NCBI RefSeq assembly: GCF_009389585.1
Contig: NZ_VIYG01000012.1
Coordinates: 1-64,000 of the forward strand
Source: Oceanobacillus sp. CFH 90083
GTDB taxonomy: Bacteria > Bacillota > Bacilli > Bacillales > Amphibacillaceae
Reading direction: 5' to 3'
DNA: 64,000 nt
Below are positions 53,213 through 63,063 of the stretch, piece after piece. Each line of letters opens with the position of its first letter. The first letter of the stretch is position 1. The notes beneath the pieces are model-generated. The model was not told the origin of the DNA. It ran no database searches and saw nothing but the letters and a program-made list of their open reading frames with translations. The position numbers were made by a program, and so were the translations under genes.

Positions 53213-55066
53213 ATGAACGATCAACAAGCTGCAAAAGACATCTTAAGTAATGTAGGCGGAAAAGAAAATGTTTCCGAATTAACTCACTGCTATACACGTT
53301 TGCGTTTCACTTTATATGACAACCAAAAAGCAAATAAGACTCATTTAGAAAACATGGATGAAGTCATTTCCGTTGTGGAGAATGGCGGACAATTTCAAGT
53401 TGTTATTGGGAATAAAGTGAAGCCAGTACATGATCAGATTCAAAAGCTTTTAGGTGATTTAAACAATGAAGAAAATAAAAAAGAAACGAATAAAGGGTCG
53501 ATCGGGAGCCGCATTTTAAATACATTCACATCTATATTTATCCCAATTATCCCGGCAATTGCTGCATCCGGAATGTTAAAAGGAATCCTGGCTCTTGCTG
53601 TCATGATTGCTGCTTACTATTGGAATGTGGATATTAAAGAATATAATACCTATCGTATATTAGATGCAACTTCCAATGCTGTATTTTATTTCTTCCCCAT
53701 TATGATTGGTTATGTAGCGGCGAAAGTGTTTAAAGCAAACGAATTAATTGCCATGGTGTTGGCAGCAACCCTGTGCTATCCTGACCTGGTTGCATTAATG
53801 ACAGGTGATGTACCTGTTACCTTTTTGGGAATTAACGTAACATTGGCAAATTACACATCCACTGTTATCCCAATTATTATTGCTGTCTTTTTCATGGCAT
53901 ACGCACAGCGCTTTTTCGAGCGTATAACACCTGAAGTTCTGAAAATTATTATGGTACCAACCTTTACGCTGTTAGTGATGGTACCTGCGACCTTAATTAT
54001 TTTCGGACCGCTCGGCATTCATTTAGGTAACTTTATTAACTGGCTGTATTATATCATTATGGATGTCAGCCCAACATTATTAGGAGCTTTCATTGGCGGC
54101 ATCTGGTGTGTGCTTGTTATCTTTGGCGCTCACAAAGCAATCGTGCCAATCGGCATTAATGATGTGGCACAAACAGGTCAACAAAACCTTTTAGCCTTTG
54201 CAGGAGCAGCTAACTTTTCTCAAGCGGGAGCAGCTGCGGGTGTCTTTTTAAAGACAAAAAATAAGAAATTAAAAACATTATCCGCAACGGCAACAGTAAC
54301 AGCTCTTTTCGGCATTACCGAACCAGCTATTTATGGAGTTAACCTCCGCCTGAGAAGACCGATGGTTTATGCGGTAATCAGCGGAGCGATAGGCGGCGGG
54401 CTGATGGGCTGGGGCGGCTCCTATGGTACAGCCTTTGCCAACCAGGGACTTTTAACCATCCCGGTCTATATCGAAGCCGGGACAAAAGCTTTTCTATGTT
54501 ATATTATTGGTATTGCCATTGCCTTCTTTGGAGCAGCAGCTATGACAATGATATTGGGCTTTAAGGATATTCCTGAAGAAGACGATGCTACCGATGCAGG
54601 ATTAGGAAACAGTAACAAGGATACTCCGGCCACGGGAACAGACGCAGAAATAAGCCTTCCTTCACCGATTCAGGGAAAGCTCATTCCATTGTCTGAGGTA
54701 AAGGATGAAGCATTCTCATCCGGCGCGTTAGGAGCAGGAGTTGCGGTTTGTCCGGCGGCCGGGGAAGTGACAGCACCAGCCAATTGTAAGGTATCTGTTC
54801 TTTACCCGACATTACATGCTATCGGCTTACAGCTGGAAAATGGCGTTGAATTGTTAATTCATATCGGCTTTAATACCGTAGAATTAAATAGAGAAGGATT
54901 TGAAGCCCATGTAAGTGCTGGAGATGAGATAAGCAAGGGGACGAAAATTGTCTCATTTAATATAGAAGAAATAGAAGCAAAAGGATATGATCTTTGTACC
55001 CCAATAGTTATCACCAATTCTTCGCAGTTTCAAGGTGTTTCTATTGTAGAAAGTAAGAAAGATTGA
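53213..55066 (+). CDS. bglP: Beta-glucoside PTS transporter EIIBCA
   Basis: The protein has 617 residues from the ATG at 53213, after GGAGG (53201-53205). Domains in order: EIIB (about 1-85, Cys26 in ELTHCYTRLRF), EIIC (about 100-455, ten segments), EIIA (about 485-615, His in LLIHIGFNTVEL). It takes up and phosphorylates aryl-beta-glucosides such as salicin or arbutin. The following 6-phospho-beta-glucosidase handles the product. No BglG/LicT antiterminator gene is next to it. Confidence 0.93.
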   Translation: MNDQQAAKDILSNVGGKENVSELTHCYTRLRFTLYDNQKANKTHLENMDEVISVVENGGQFQVVIGNKVKPVHDQIQKLLGDLNNEENKKETNKGSIGSRILNTFTSIFIPIIPAIAASGMLKGILALAVMIAAYYWNVDIKEYNTYRILDATSNAVFYFFPIMIGYVAAKVFKANELIAMVLAATLCYPDLVALMTGDVPVTFLGINVTLANYTSTVIPIIIAVFFMAYAQRFFERITPEVLKIIMVPTFTLLVMVPATLIIFGPLGIHLGNFINWLYYIIMDVSPTLLGAFIGGIWCVLVIFGAHKAIVPIGINDVAQTGQQNLLAFAGAANFSQAGAAAGVFLKTKNKKLKTLSATATVTALFGITEPAIYGVNLRLRRPMVYAVISGAIGGGLMGWGGSYGTAFANQGLLTIPVYIEAGTKAFLCYIIGIAIAFFGAAAMTMILGFKDIPEEDDATDAGLGNSNKDTPATGTDAEISLPSPIQGKLIPLSEVKDEAFSSGALGAGVAVCPAAGEVTAPANCKVSVLYPTLHAIGLQLENGVELLIHIGFNTVELNREGFEAHVSAGDEISKGTKIVSFNIEEIEAKGYDLCTPIVITNSSQFQGVSIVESKKD

Positions 55067-55100
55067 ACTGCTTAATCTTAATAAATGTATTGGAGTGACG

Positions 55101-56522
55101 ATGATGACAAATTATTTCAGCAAAGATTTCTGGTGGGGAGCTTCCTCCTCCGCCTTCCAAATTGAGGGAGCATGGGACGAAGATGGCAAAGGTAAAACAG
55201 TAGCGGATTACAATGCTTTCCAAAAAGCAGATGTACAAGCAGACACCAGAGTTGCCAGTGATTTCTATCATAACTACAAGGAAGATATTCTTTTAATGAA
55301 GGAACTTGGCCTAAAAGCTTACCGTTTCTCGATTTCCTGGGCAAGAATTATTCCGGATGGGGATGGCGAAGTAAATCAAAAGGGTATTGATTTTTACAAC
55401 AATGTGATTGACTTCTTATTAGAAAATGATATTATCCCGTTTGTGACCCTGTACCACTTTGATCTCCCATTTGCTCTTGTCGATAAGTACAATGGCTGGG
55501 AAAATCGTGATTGTGCCTATGCTTTTGAAAAATTTGCAAAAACCTGCTTTGAAGCTTTCGGTGATCGCGTAAAGCATTGGCAGGTTCATAATGAACAAAA
55601 CCTGATGATTCGTGTGGATATTCGAATGAATATGTATGACGTACCAGGTGAACAGGCAGAAAAAGTAAGAGCACAAATGGATTATCATATGTTTTTAGCA
55701 CATGCACTTGCTACGAATGCCTGCCGCGACATACTTCCAGATGCCCAGATTGGTCCGGCAGTCTCTTCTACAATGACATATCCAAGCTCGAATCGTCCGG
55801 AAGATGTGTGGGCAGCCAGAATGAATGATAACTTTAAAACAAATTATGCCTTAGAAATGTATTGCTTTGGAGAATATCCAGGATATTATAAAGAGTACCT
55901 TAAGAAATGCGATATTTATCCAGAAACAGAACTAGAGGATGAAGAAATATTAAAAGCATCAAAACCTGATTATATTGCCGTAAACTACTATCGTACATTA
56001 GTAGCCAGCTACCTTCCTGCTGATGAAGCTCATCCAGTCGGCACAAAGGTAAATGATATTGATTTCGACTTATATGGATACTTTAAAATCGAGAAAAACC
56101 CAAATCTCGTTGTAACAGATTACGGTATTCAAGTAGATCCGACAGGCTTAAGGCTCCTGCTCAATGACTATTATGAAAAGTACCGATTACCGATGATTAT
56201 CACAGAAAACGGCTTGGGAACCGGCGATCAGTTAACGGAAGATGGTAAAATACATGATGATTACCGGATTAACTACTTGAAAGATCATATTGCGGCATGT
56301 AATGATGCCATTTCCGATGGTGTAGAGCTGTTTGGGTATTGCCCATGGTCAGTAATGGATCTGTTAAGCTCCCGCCAGGGCTTTATGAAACGCTATGGTT
56401 TGATTTATGTTGACAGAGATGATTTTGATCTCAAAGAATTGCGACGGATTAAGAAGGATAGTTTTTACTGGTATCAAGATGTGATTAGGAACAATGGGTT
56501 ACATGCAACCGTAGAGGAATAA
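55101..56522 (+). CDS. 6-phospho-beta-glucosidase (GH1)
   Basis: A 473-residue GH1 enzyme. FWWGASSSAFQIEGAWDEDG starts the fold; the acid/base Glu165 lies in HNEQN (NEP or NEI in many relatives) and the nucleophile Glu369 in ITENG. The late VMDLLSSRQGFMKRYGLIYVD (in parts) suits the phospho-glycosidase branch. Start is ATG at 55101 or the next ATG at 55104, after TTGGAG. Cleaves the 6-phospho-beta-glucoside imported by BglP, 34 bp upstream. Confidence 0.92.
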   Translation: MMTNYFSKDFWWGASSSAFQIEGAWDEDGKGKTVADYNAFQKADVQADTRVASDFYHNYKEDILLMKELGLKAYRFSISWARIIPDGDGEVNQKGIDFYNNVIDFLLENDIIPFVTLYHFDLPFALVDKYNGWENRDCAYAFEKFAKTCFEAFGDRVKHWQVHNEQNLMIRVDIRMNMYDVPGEQAEKVRAQMDYHMFLAHALATNACRDILPDAQIGPAVSSTMTYPSSNRPEDVWAARMNDNFKTNYALEMYCFGEYPGYYKEYLKKCDIYPETELEDEEILKASKPDYIAVNYYRTLVASYLPADEAHPVGTKVNDIDFDLYGYFKIEKNPNLVVTDYGIQVDPTGLRLLLNDYYEKYRLPMIITENGLGTGDQLTEDGKIHDDYRINYLKDHIAACNDAISDGVELFGYCPWSVMDLLSSRQGFMKRYGLIYVDRDDFDLKELRRIKKDSFYWYQDVIRNNGLHATVEE

Positions 56523-56604
56523 GATCGCAGCTACGCAGAATGTAAACGTGATGAACGATTCTTTTTATTCGCACTCAATAATTCGAGTAATGAATGTATC
56601 TTAA

Positions 56605-56721
56605 TGGGAAAGGAAATCGGATATAAAAAAACCAATTGGCTTTAACATTCCAGATTCTGAAGCAGAGAAAACATTTATCCTAAAAAGAGGATGGTATAGA
56701 GATGATGAATTAAATTATTAA
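56605..56721 (+). pseudogene. 3' remnant of an unidentified gene
   Basis: An open frame of 38 codons with no start, after a stop, ends TAA at 56719-56721. The peptide has a coding look: KKPIGFNIPDSEAEKTF and LKRGWYRDDELNY. It may be the end of a lost gene. Family not recognised; low confidence given the size. Confidence 0.35.
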
Positions 56722-56754
56722 TTCATTGGAAAACCCATTCAACGAACGGATCAA

Positions 56755-56797
56755 GCCTTTTTATGAAACAAAAAAATCAGTTGTTTCATAAAAAGGC
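56755..56797. terminator. Long perfect hairpin after GH1 gene
   Basis: A 17-bp perfect stem (56755-56771 and 56781-56797) with a 9-nt loop. T- and A-runs lie within the arms. Probably ends the bgl transcript. Confidence 0.7.
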
Positions 56798-56881
56798 ACT
56801 TGTTCTAATTTATGTGTCTATGCTTATCTAATATCTCCGAATACACTAAATAGCGAGAATATAAAAAGGAGATGGGTTTTA

Positions 56882-57421
56882 GTGGGCAGAAGAAAATATA
56901 ATTATAGAAATCAAAAGGCTTTTAGACGTTCAGAATGGCATGATACGGACTATGAAATGGATAGAAACTTAGATTGTTATAATGAATCTGAATCAAATAA
57001 AATGCATAAAGATGTTTCTCACGATCATACGGAAGACAGAGAAGCATCAACTTGTCAAAAGCTTGCAGATATTATCGGTGGTGAGGTTATACAAGCGACT
57101 CCTGTTTGTGTAGTTATGCGCCTTCGAGATCTGCAAGCTACTATTTTAGGTCGTCGGACTCAATCTCCGTTAGCACTTCCATTTATGCTATCCTTTGAAG
57201 ATAACGGTCTGAACTTAGGTGAATCTGTACTCCTTCAGAAGGAAGTTAATCCAATGATTGATGCATTGCGAAGAAGAGGAATTACCATAACAGCATTTCA
57301 TAATCATTGGCTGTTTGAAGAGCCTCGGCTAATGTATATGCACTGGGAGAATGTTGGAATGAGTCCATTTGAGTTTGCAAGAGCCAGCAATGCAGCCGCA
57401 AGAGAAGCAGGACTTTTTTAA
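56882..57421 (+). CDS. DUF1259 (LppY/LpqO-like) protein
   Basis: A 179-residue protein with a charged N-terminal tail (1-55) and a DUF1259 domain (about 58-178) showing ITAFHNHWLFEEPRLMYMHW and the AR...AAREAG end. DUF1259 proteins have no settled function. GTG start at 56882; AAGGAG lies 11 nt upstream. No signal peptide, unlike mycobacterial LppY. Monocistronic with its own terminator. Confidence 0.82.
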   Translation: MGRRKYNYRNQKAFRRSEWHDTDYEMDRNLDCYNESESNKMHKDVSHDHTEDREASTCQKLADIIGGEVIQATPVCVVMRLRDLQATILGRRTQSPLALPFMLSFEDNGLNLGESVLLQKEVNPMIDALRRRGITITAFHNHWLFEEPRLMYMHWENVGMSPFEFARASNAAAREAGLF

Positions 57422-57429
57422 AAAGCTTA

Positions 57430-57467
57430 GCCGTTTGTGATTTTTTTAGTAAAATATCACAAACGGC
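57430..57467 (+). terminator. DUF1259 gene terminator
   Basis: GCCGTTTGTGAT (57430-57441) and ATCACAAACGGC (57456-57467), a 12-bp perfect stem followed by GTTATTTCT. Confidence 0.85.
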
Positions 57468-57689
57468 GTTATTTCTCCTCAATGAATTAGATAGCTTCCG
57501 TTTTTCATTTATCTATTTTGTATACTTTACCATCAGCATAAATATACTCGTTATGGACTTCCTCTATAAGTGAACATAATGATGAATTGCTTTAACAGAT
57601 TACATAATAGAATGAACACTGACATGCTGGTGTTTCATGTAAAAAGCAGAACCGGGTTAATTGGAGGCTTCCCGTCAAGGTACTGTTCT

Positions 57690-58505
57690 TTAACCTTTTA
57701 CAGCACCATCTGTTAGTCCTTTGGTTACTTTCTCTTGTGTAAAAATATATGCCAAGAGCATTGGAATACTAGCCAAGGAGATTGCAGCCATTACTGCCGG
57801 AACATTGGTTGAATACTCTCCAAAGAAATTCCTCAAACCTAGTGGGAGCGTCATATTTTCATTATTAGAGATTAGCACAAGAGCAAAAATAAATTCATTC
57901 CATATATGAATAAAGTTATAAATAAATACCGTCATTAATGCTGGACGGGTCATTGGTAAAATAATATGGAAAAATATCTTTAACTTATTTGCACCATCCA
58001 TCATCGCCGACTCTTCCAATGATTTCGGTATTTCACTCATAAACTGCGTCAAAATAAAAATGGATATTGGTAATGCAAAAGCAATATAAGGACCAATTAT
58101 AGCTACTAAACTATCATAAATTCCAATTGAATTCGAGAATCTAAATATAGGTATTAATGTAGCATGGACAGGAAGCATCATTCCAACAATAAAGAGTAAG
58201 AAAACAGCGCGATTCAATTTGAACTTCATTCTACTTAATGGATAGCTGGCTAATGAAGCAATTAGCATAACAACAAACACAGAGATAACAGAAACAATAA
58301 TACTGTTTAAAAAGTTTACTAATAACCCTTGTTGAATAACTGCTACATAGTTATCTAATGTAAAATGCGTAAATAAGCTAAAAGGAGACTCAAAAAATGC
58401 TGGCTGCGACTTTAACGATGTTGAAATCAGATAAACAATTGGATATGCGGCATAGATCAGAAAAACAATTGCTAATATATATAATCCAACTTTTTTCATT
58501 ACCAT
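57690..58505 (-). CDS. Carbohydrate ABC permease (MalG type)
   Basis: A 271-residue permease with six membrane segments; the EAA loop is in ESAMMDGANKLKIFFHIILP. CUT1 family. AAGGAG lies 9 nt before the ATG. Last gene of a sugar operon; no ATPase is encoded here, so a shared MsmX-type ATPase is likely. Confidence 0.92.
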   Translation of the reverse strand: MVMKKVGLYILAIVFLIYAAYPIVYLISTSLKSQPAFFESPFSLFTHFTLDNYVAVIQQGLLVNFLNSIIVSVISVFVVMLIASLASYPLSRMKFKLNRAVFLLFIVGMMLPVHATLIPIFRFSNSIGIYDSLVAIIGPYIAFALPISIFILTQFMSEIPKSLEESAMMDGANKLKIFFHIILPMTRPALMTVFIYNFIHIWNEFIFALVLISNNENMTLPLGLRNFFGEYSTNVPAVMAAISLASIPMLLAYIFTQEKVTKGLTDGAVKG

Positions 58506-59432
58506 TTACAGCATCTCCTTTCTTCGCTTCGAACTATTTATTGACTGAATAACAATTGTCACAGTAAGTGCAATAAAGAACATGACAAAAGCAATCGCAC
58601 TAGCATATCCTGTGTTATAATTCATAAATACTTGTTTAAACATAAATGTCCCCATAATTTCCGTTGCACCATTTGGCCCACCCTCTGTCATAACAAAGAA
58701 TAAATCAAAGGCTTTCAATGATCCGACAATTGCAAGAATGGATGATGTCACAATTGTTGGCATAAGAAGTGGCAACGTAATATGTTTGAAGTTTTGCCAA
58801 CTGCTTGCACCATCAATCTTCGCCGCTTCATATAACTCTTCTGGTATACCAACAATTGCTGAACGTAATAAAATCATATAGAATGGGGCACCTTGCCAAA
58901 CAACTACAAATAAAATAGATAACATGGCTGTTTCTGGAGCACTTAACCAAAAGATATTCTCAATCCCAAAAATACTGACAATTTGGCTCATGATTCCATT
59001 TAATGGATCAAACATAAATACCCACAGCATTCCCGTTGCTACTGTTGAGACAAGAAATGGTAAGAAATAAACACTATTAAAGAAACGAATTCCCTTTATT
59101 GGTGATACAAGCAGCAAAGCCATAATTAATCCTAAGGGAATCTGAATAAATACAGATGTAAGTACCACCCAAATATTATTTTTCAATGATGTCCAAAACA
59201 CAGGATCAGCAAATAAATTTGCATAATTTTCTAATCCCACAAACATCTTTTCTCCAGCGGTTGTCCATGTATGAAAACTATATTCAAATGTAGCTATAAT
59301 CGGATACACAACATAAAGCAAGTAAATAAATAAAGCTGGTGCAATAAAAAGAAAGATAACTAAACCATTTTTCCATTTACCTTTAGATGATGATATCTTT
59401 TTTTCTTCATATATATCTGATGGTATCGGCAT
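58506..59432 (-). CDS. Carbohydrate ABC permease (MalF type)
   Basis: A 308-residue permease with six segments and EAA loop LYEAAKIDGASSWQNFKHITLP (in parts). AGGAGGG lies before the ATG. The stop touches the start of the second permease gene. Partners: the receptor at 59810-61078 and the MalG-type permease. Confidence 0.92.
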   Translation of the reverse strand: MPIPSDIYEEKKISSSKGKWKNGLVIFLFIAPALFIYLLYVVYPIIATFEYSFHTWTTAGEKMFVGLENYANLFADPVFWTSLKNNIWVVLTSVFIQIPLGLIMALLLVSPIKGIRFFNSVYFLPFLVSTVATGMLWVFMFDPLNGIMSQIVSIFGIENIFWLSAPETAMLSILFVVVWQGAPFYMILLRSAIVGIPEELYEAAKIDGASSWQNFKHITLPLLMPTIVTSSILAIVGSLKAFDLFFVMTEGGPNGATEIMGTFMFKQVFMNYNTGYASAIAFVMFFIALTVTIVIQSINSSKRRKEML

Positions 59433-59809
59433 ACTAACCCTCCTAATGCGAGTTCAAAAAAGAATGAAACAAATTCAGCACCTCACAATAAAAAGAACCT
59501 TTCTTTTCATCGCACAGTACTTATGTATTGCGTAAGCTAGCAATAGTAACATCATTCCAGCTTATGGTTTTAGGTGAAAAGGATAGAACAAAAGTACTTT
59601 AACCTGGCAAATTTCAAGCAAGAATTTGTACAAATATCCGTCCCGCTGATCTATGGCGGGACAAGTCATCATAGTTCCAGCAATTCTGCTTCTTGTCCTT
59701 CCCGTAAAAAATCACAAAATGCTCCAGATGTCTGCATATATTTCTACCAGCAGTTTATGCTTCCTACACTTTTGACTAAAGCATTTCCTTTTGTCCTAAT
59801 CCCCTTCAT
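59433..59809 (-). promoter_or_regulatory. 377-bp spacer with GC-rich hairpin between receptor and permeases
   Basis: GTCCCGC (59640-59646) and GCGGGAC (59656-59662) make a strong 7-bp stem in an otherwise AT-rich gap between the receptor stop and the permease genes. No T-run follows. Such hairpins after binding-protein genes often slow decay or partly stop transcription, giving more receptor than permease. No gene in the gap. Confidence 0.55.
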
Positions 59810-61078
59810 TTATTCACCCAATATTTCTTTTGCTTTTTCCTCCATCTGTTTCGCTGCTTCTTCTGGTGTCATGGATAACCCATATATAGATTGCAGTGTA
59901 TCCTTATGCAATTCCGCTAATTCTGGCGGAAGTGCTTGATCATAAGGTGATTGAATGCTCGTTGAATTCAAAATAACTTCTGCAAATTGCTCTTCTAATT
60001 CCCCTTCTGGAGAAATACCTTTTAGCGCTGTTACACTCCCGGTTTCATCTGCATATTCTTGTGCTGCTTCTGGAGTTGTTAAGAATTTTACAAATTCAGT
60101 AGCTATTTCAGGATGTTCTGCTTTAGAAGATACAGACCATGCCGGAGATATTGCTCCGCCAATTTCTCCAGGATTGTTTACACCGCCTTCCATATCAGGA
60201 AACATAAAGAATCCTACTTTATCAACAAAATCAGGTGCTTCAATTCTGAAATCATTTAGCACTGCATTATGCATATTAAACATTGCTGCTTCTCCAGAAT
60301 AAAAGAGTTGCCTGCTTCCACCTTCATTATATGGCAATCCGTTAAACCCGGGATTATAAGCATCCATTTCTACAAGCTCTTTAATATTCTCTCCAGCTTC
60401 TACAAAAATGGCATCATCGAACCCTTTTCCATTTCGGTTCAATGCATCGTCAAACAATTCATGACCACCGAGTTTAGAAACCATATTCATAAACATGTAC
60501 GACCCTGGCCATTTCGATTTATTCGCTAATGCAATTGGATAAATATCATTTTCTTTTAAAACTGTTATAATTTCTTGAAATTCTTCATATGTTTCCGGCT
60601 CTTCCAAACCAAGATCCGCAAAAATTTCTTTATTGTACCAGATAACATCCATTGTTAAACTCAGCGGAACCCCGTAAACTTGTCCATCGTTATATGTTAC
60701 TGCTGATAAAGCTGATTCTACATAGATATCTTTATCAATACTATCTGTAATCTCCAATACGTTACCCTGTTCTACAAATTGGCCTAACCAGCCGCCGCCA
60801 TAGTTCAAGAACACATCTGGTGGATTCCCGCCATTCATTGCCACAGTCATTTTTTGCTTAAATGCATCCCCAGTATTGGCAACTGTATTAATTTTCACTC
60901 CTGGATTCTCTTCTTCAAATTCTGTCGCTTTTCTTTCTACCCATTCTTTTGCATCATTATCTAACATATGCCAGAACTCAATTTCCTTCGTATCTCCATC
61001 TGAATTATTGTCTCCTCCACATGCAGATAGGACTAAAACTGTAAGTAAGCCAACTACTACCCATCTAAATGATTTCAT
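59810..61078 (-). CDS. Sugar ABC substrate-binding lipoprotein (CUT1)
   Basis: A 422-residue lipoprotein with Cys20 lipobox (LSAC). The IEFWHMLDNDAKEWVERK start and FKQKMTVAMNGGNPPDVF belong to the family 1 extracellular solute-binding proteins. AGGGGG lies before the ATG. Ligand unknown; the operon suggests a cyclitol or an oxidised or rare sugar. Confidence 0.92.
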   Translation of the reverse strand: MKSFRWVVVGLLTVLVLSACGGDNNSDGDTKEIEFWHMLDNDAKEWVERKATEFEEENPGVKINTVANTGDAFKQKMTVAMNGGNPPDVFLNYGGGWLGQFVEQGNVLEITDSIDKDIYVESALSAVTYNDGQVYGVPLSLTMDVIWYNKEIFADLGLEEPETYEEFQEIITVLKENDIYPIALANKSKWPGSYMFMNMVSKLGGHELFDDALNRNGKGFDDAIFVEAGENIKELVEMDAYNPGFNGLPYNEGGSRQLFYSGEAAMFNMHNAVLNDFRIEAPDFVDKVGFFMFPDMEGGVNNPGEIGGAISPAWSVSSKAEHPEIATEFVKFLTTPEAAQEYADETGSVTALKGISPEGELEEQFAEVILNSTSIQSPYDQALPPELAELHKDTLQSIYGLSMTPEEAAKQMEEKAKEILGE

Positions 61079-61095
61079 TTCATATCCCCCTTATA

Positions 61096-61935
61096 TTAGA
61101 TAATTTCGTTTAAACGTTGGAAGCTCAATTGAGCGCTTTCTAACTCTCCTTTAGTCGTTCTATCCTGTTCTACAACAATGTATTCGATTACATCAGAAGT
61201 TTTTGCCTTTTCTACAATACTTTGTACTTCCATGATACCGTCACCTATTTCTACAAAGTCTGTCGCTTCTACAACTCCAAACACTTTGTCTGCACTTAAT
61301 TTTCCTTCTACTTTCTGCAATAAGTTTACTTCTTTCACTTGTTTATTTAAATCCTTTTGATGAATGAGATGTATACGATTTCCCAGTCTATCCATTAATT
61401 CTAATGGATCATATCCTGCTCTTAATGCCCAAAAAGTATCTAATTCAAAATTTACGTACTTTGAATCAGTACGTTCTACCAAACCTTCTAAAACAACCTC
61501 TCCGGAAATTTTTTGAAATTCATGATAATGATTATGATAGTATAACCCGATTCCCATCTCTTTTAACTGTTTTCCAGCCTCATTCAACCACGCTGAGAAA
61601 GTTTCAATCGAGTCTTCTTCGGTAAAGAAATATGCTGGTATAATAACTTTCTGACTACCTATCGCAAGATTATACTCCCCAACTTGCTGTATATTTAAAT
61701 CATTTTCATAACCTGTATGTGTACCTATTGCTTTTAAATCATACTTATCCAAGTATTTCTTTAAAGTATCAGCAGAAACTTCTGGAATAAATTCTCCCGC
61801 TTTTCCTTGATTTCGTACAGGATACTCGACATAACGATAGCCAATTTCCGAAACTTCTTTTAATGTTCCTTCTAAATCTTGCGCCAGTGCATCCTTTACA
61901 GAATACAGCTGTAAAGCAATTTTTAATTCGCCCAC
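61096..61935 (-). CDS. Sugar phosphate isomerase/epimerase (TIM barrel, IolE-like)
   Basis: A 279-residue AP-endonuclease-2-type TIM barrel: LQLYSVKDALAQDLEGTLKE start, YHNHYHEF and the metal ligands in NFELDTFW and HLIHQKD. GTG start after GGAGG. Related proteins serve inositol and 3-keto-sugar pathways. It sits between the dehydrogenases and the transporter. Confidence 0.88.
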   Translation of the reverse strand: MGELKIALQLYSVKDALAQDLEGTLKEVSEIGYRYVEYPVRNQGKAGEFIPEVSADTLKKYLDKYDLKAIGTHTGYENDLNIQQVGEYNLAIGSQKVIIPAYFFTEEDSIETFSAWLNEAGKQLKEMGIGLYYHNHYHEFQKISGEVVLEGLVERTDSKYVNFELDTFWALRAGYDPLELMDRLGNRIHLIHQKDLNKQVKEVNLLQKVEGKLSADKVFGVVEATDFVEIGDGIMEVQSIVEKAKTSDVIEYIVVEQDRTTKGELESAQLSFQRLNEII

Positions 61936-61957
61936 AATAATTCCTCCTAGTTATCAG

Positions 61958-63058
61958 TTAATTTATTGTATCTTGATCTGTTTGAATCCCTGAAACTGGT
62001 AATATCACCGGTTTATCACATATACTTTGGATGTTACAGTGCCTTGCTTCCTGGGAGGACTTTAGAACACTCTCCATAATCTCTAACACATGAAAAGCTA
62101 ACTCTCCAGATGCTCGATGAGGCTTTTTTTGAAAAATGGCACGCACCATATCAATAACACCAATTCCTCGTGTATTATCTATATAACCGGAAGTAATTGG
62201 GTAAGAAGAAAAGTGCGCTTCCCCCTCCTTCTGCAATTTCACCTCTCCACTAAAACGATTAGGATCCGGTACAGATATTGTACCCTTGGTTCCATAAATT
62301 TCTAATTTTTCATGTCCTGTCCCCCATACATCAAAACTCATAATCATATTCCCGATCGAACCATTATGGAAATCTAATATGCTAGCAACATTTGTTGGTG
62401 TACTAACCGCAAACCATTCTCCATAATTTTCAGATGCTGTTATCATGCGTTTCGTAAATCTCATATTAGCTGACGCGGTTACTTTTTTGACGGGACCAAG
62501 AAGCGCAATCATTGCAGTTAAATAGTAAGGTCCCATATCAAACAGCGGTCCCGCCCCTGATTGATATAAAAACTGTGGTCTGGGATGAAAGCTTTCTGGT
62601 CCATGTGACATCATAAATGCTGTTGCCCCTACAGGTTCTCCAATTTGTCCATCATCTATTATTTGTTGACACATTTGAATGCCTGCTCCTAAAAATGTAT
62701 CTGGTGCCGATCCAACTCGTAATCCTTTTTTAGCTGCTAAATCTAAAATTTCTTTTCCCTCTTTGGTATTAGCAGCTAATGGCTTTTCTCCAAATGTATG
62801 TTTTCCAGCATGTAACGCACGCAGATGTATTTCTCCATGTGCAGATGGGACCGTTAAATTGACAACCAATTCAATTTCATTGTCTTGAAAAAAATCTTCT
62901 ATATCATATACTCTAGGAATGTTATAAGATAGCGCTATTTCTTCAGCTCTTTTTTTATCTAAATCACAACAAGCAATCACTTCTATAAAGTCGCACCGGC
63001 TAAATGTATTTAAATAACTTTTACTAATCATTCCACATCCAACAATACCTATTTTCAT
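61958..63058 (-). CDS. Gfo/Idh/MocA-family dehydrogenase
   Basis: The protein has 366 residues from the ATG at 63056-63058 after GAGG; a TTG three codons earlier is less likely. Rossmann start MKIGIVGCGMISKSY, then the EKPLAANT motif with its catalytic Lys and the C-terminal Gfo/Idh domain. NAD(P)-linked sugar or cyclitol oxidation is typical. Follows the next Gfo/Idh gene by a few bp. Confidence 0.9.
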   Translation of the reverse strand: MKIGIVGCGMISKSYLNTFSRCDFIEVIACCDLDKKRAEEIALSYNIPRVYDIEDFFQDNEIELVVNLTVPSAHGEIHLRALHAGKHTFGEKPLAANTKEGKEILDLAAKKGLRVGSAPDTFLGAGIQMCQQIIDDGQIGEPVGATAFMMSHGPESFHPRPQFLYQSGAGPLFDMGPYYLTAMIALLGPVKKVTASANMRFTKRMITASENYGEWFAVSTPTNVASILDFHNGSIGNMIMSFDVWGTGHEKLEIYGTKGTISVPDPNRFSGEVKLQKEGEAHFSSYPITSGYIDNTRGIGVIDMVRAIFQKKPHRASGELAFHVLEIMESVLKSSQEARHCNIQSICDKPVILPVSGIQTDQDTIN

Positions 63059-63063
63059 TTTCC

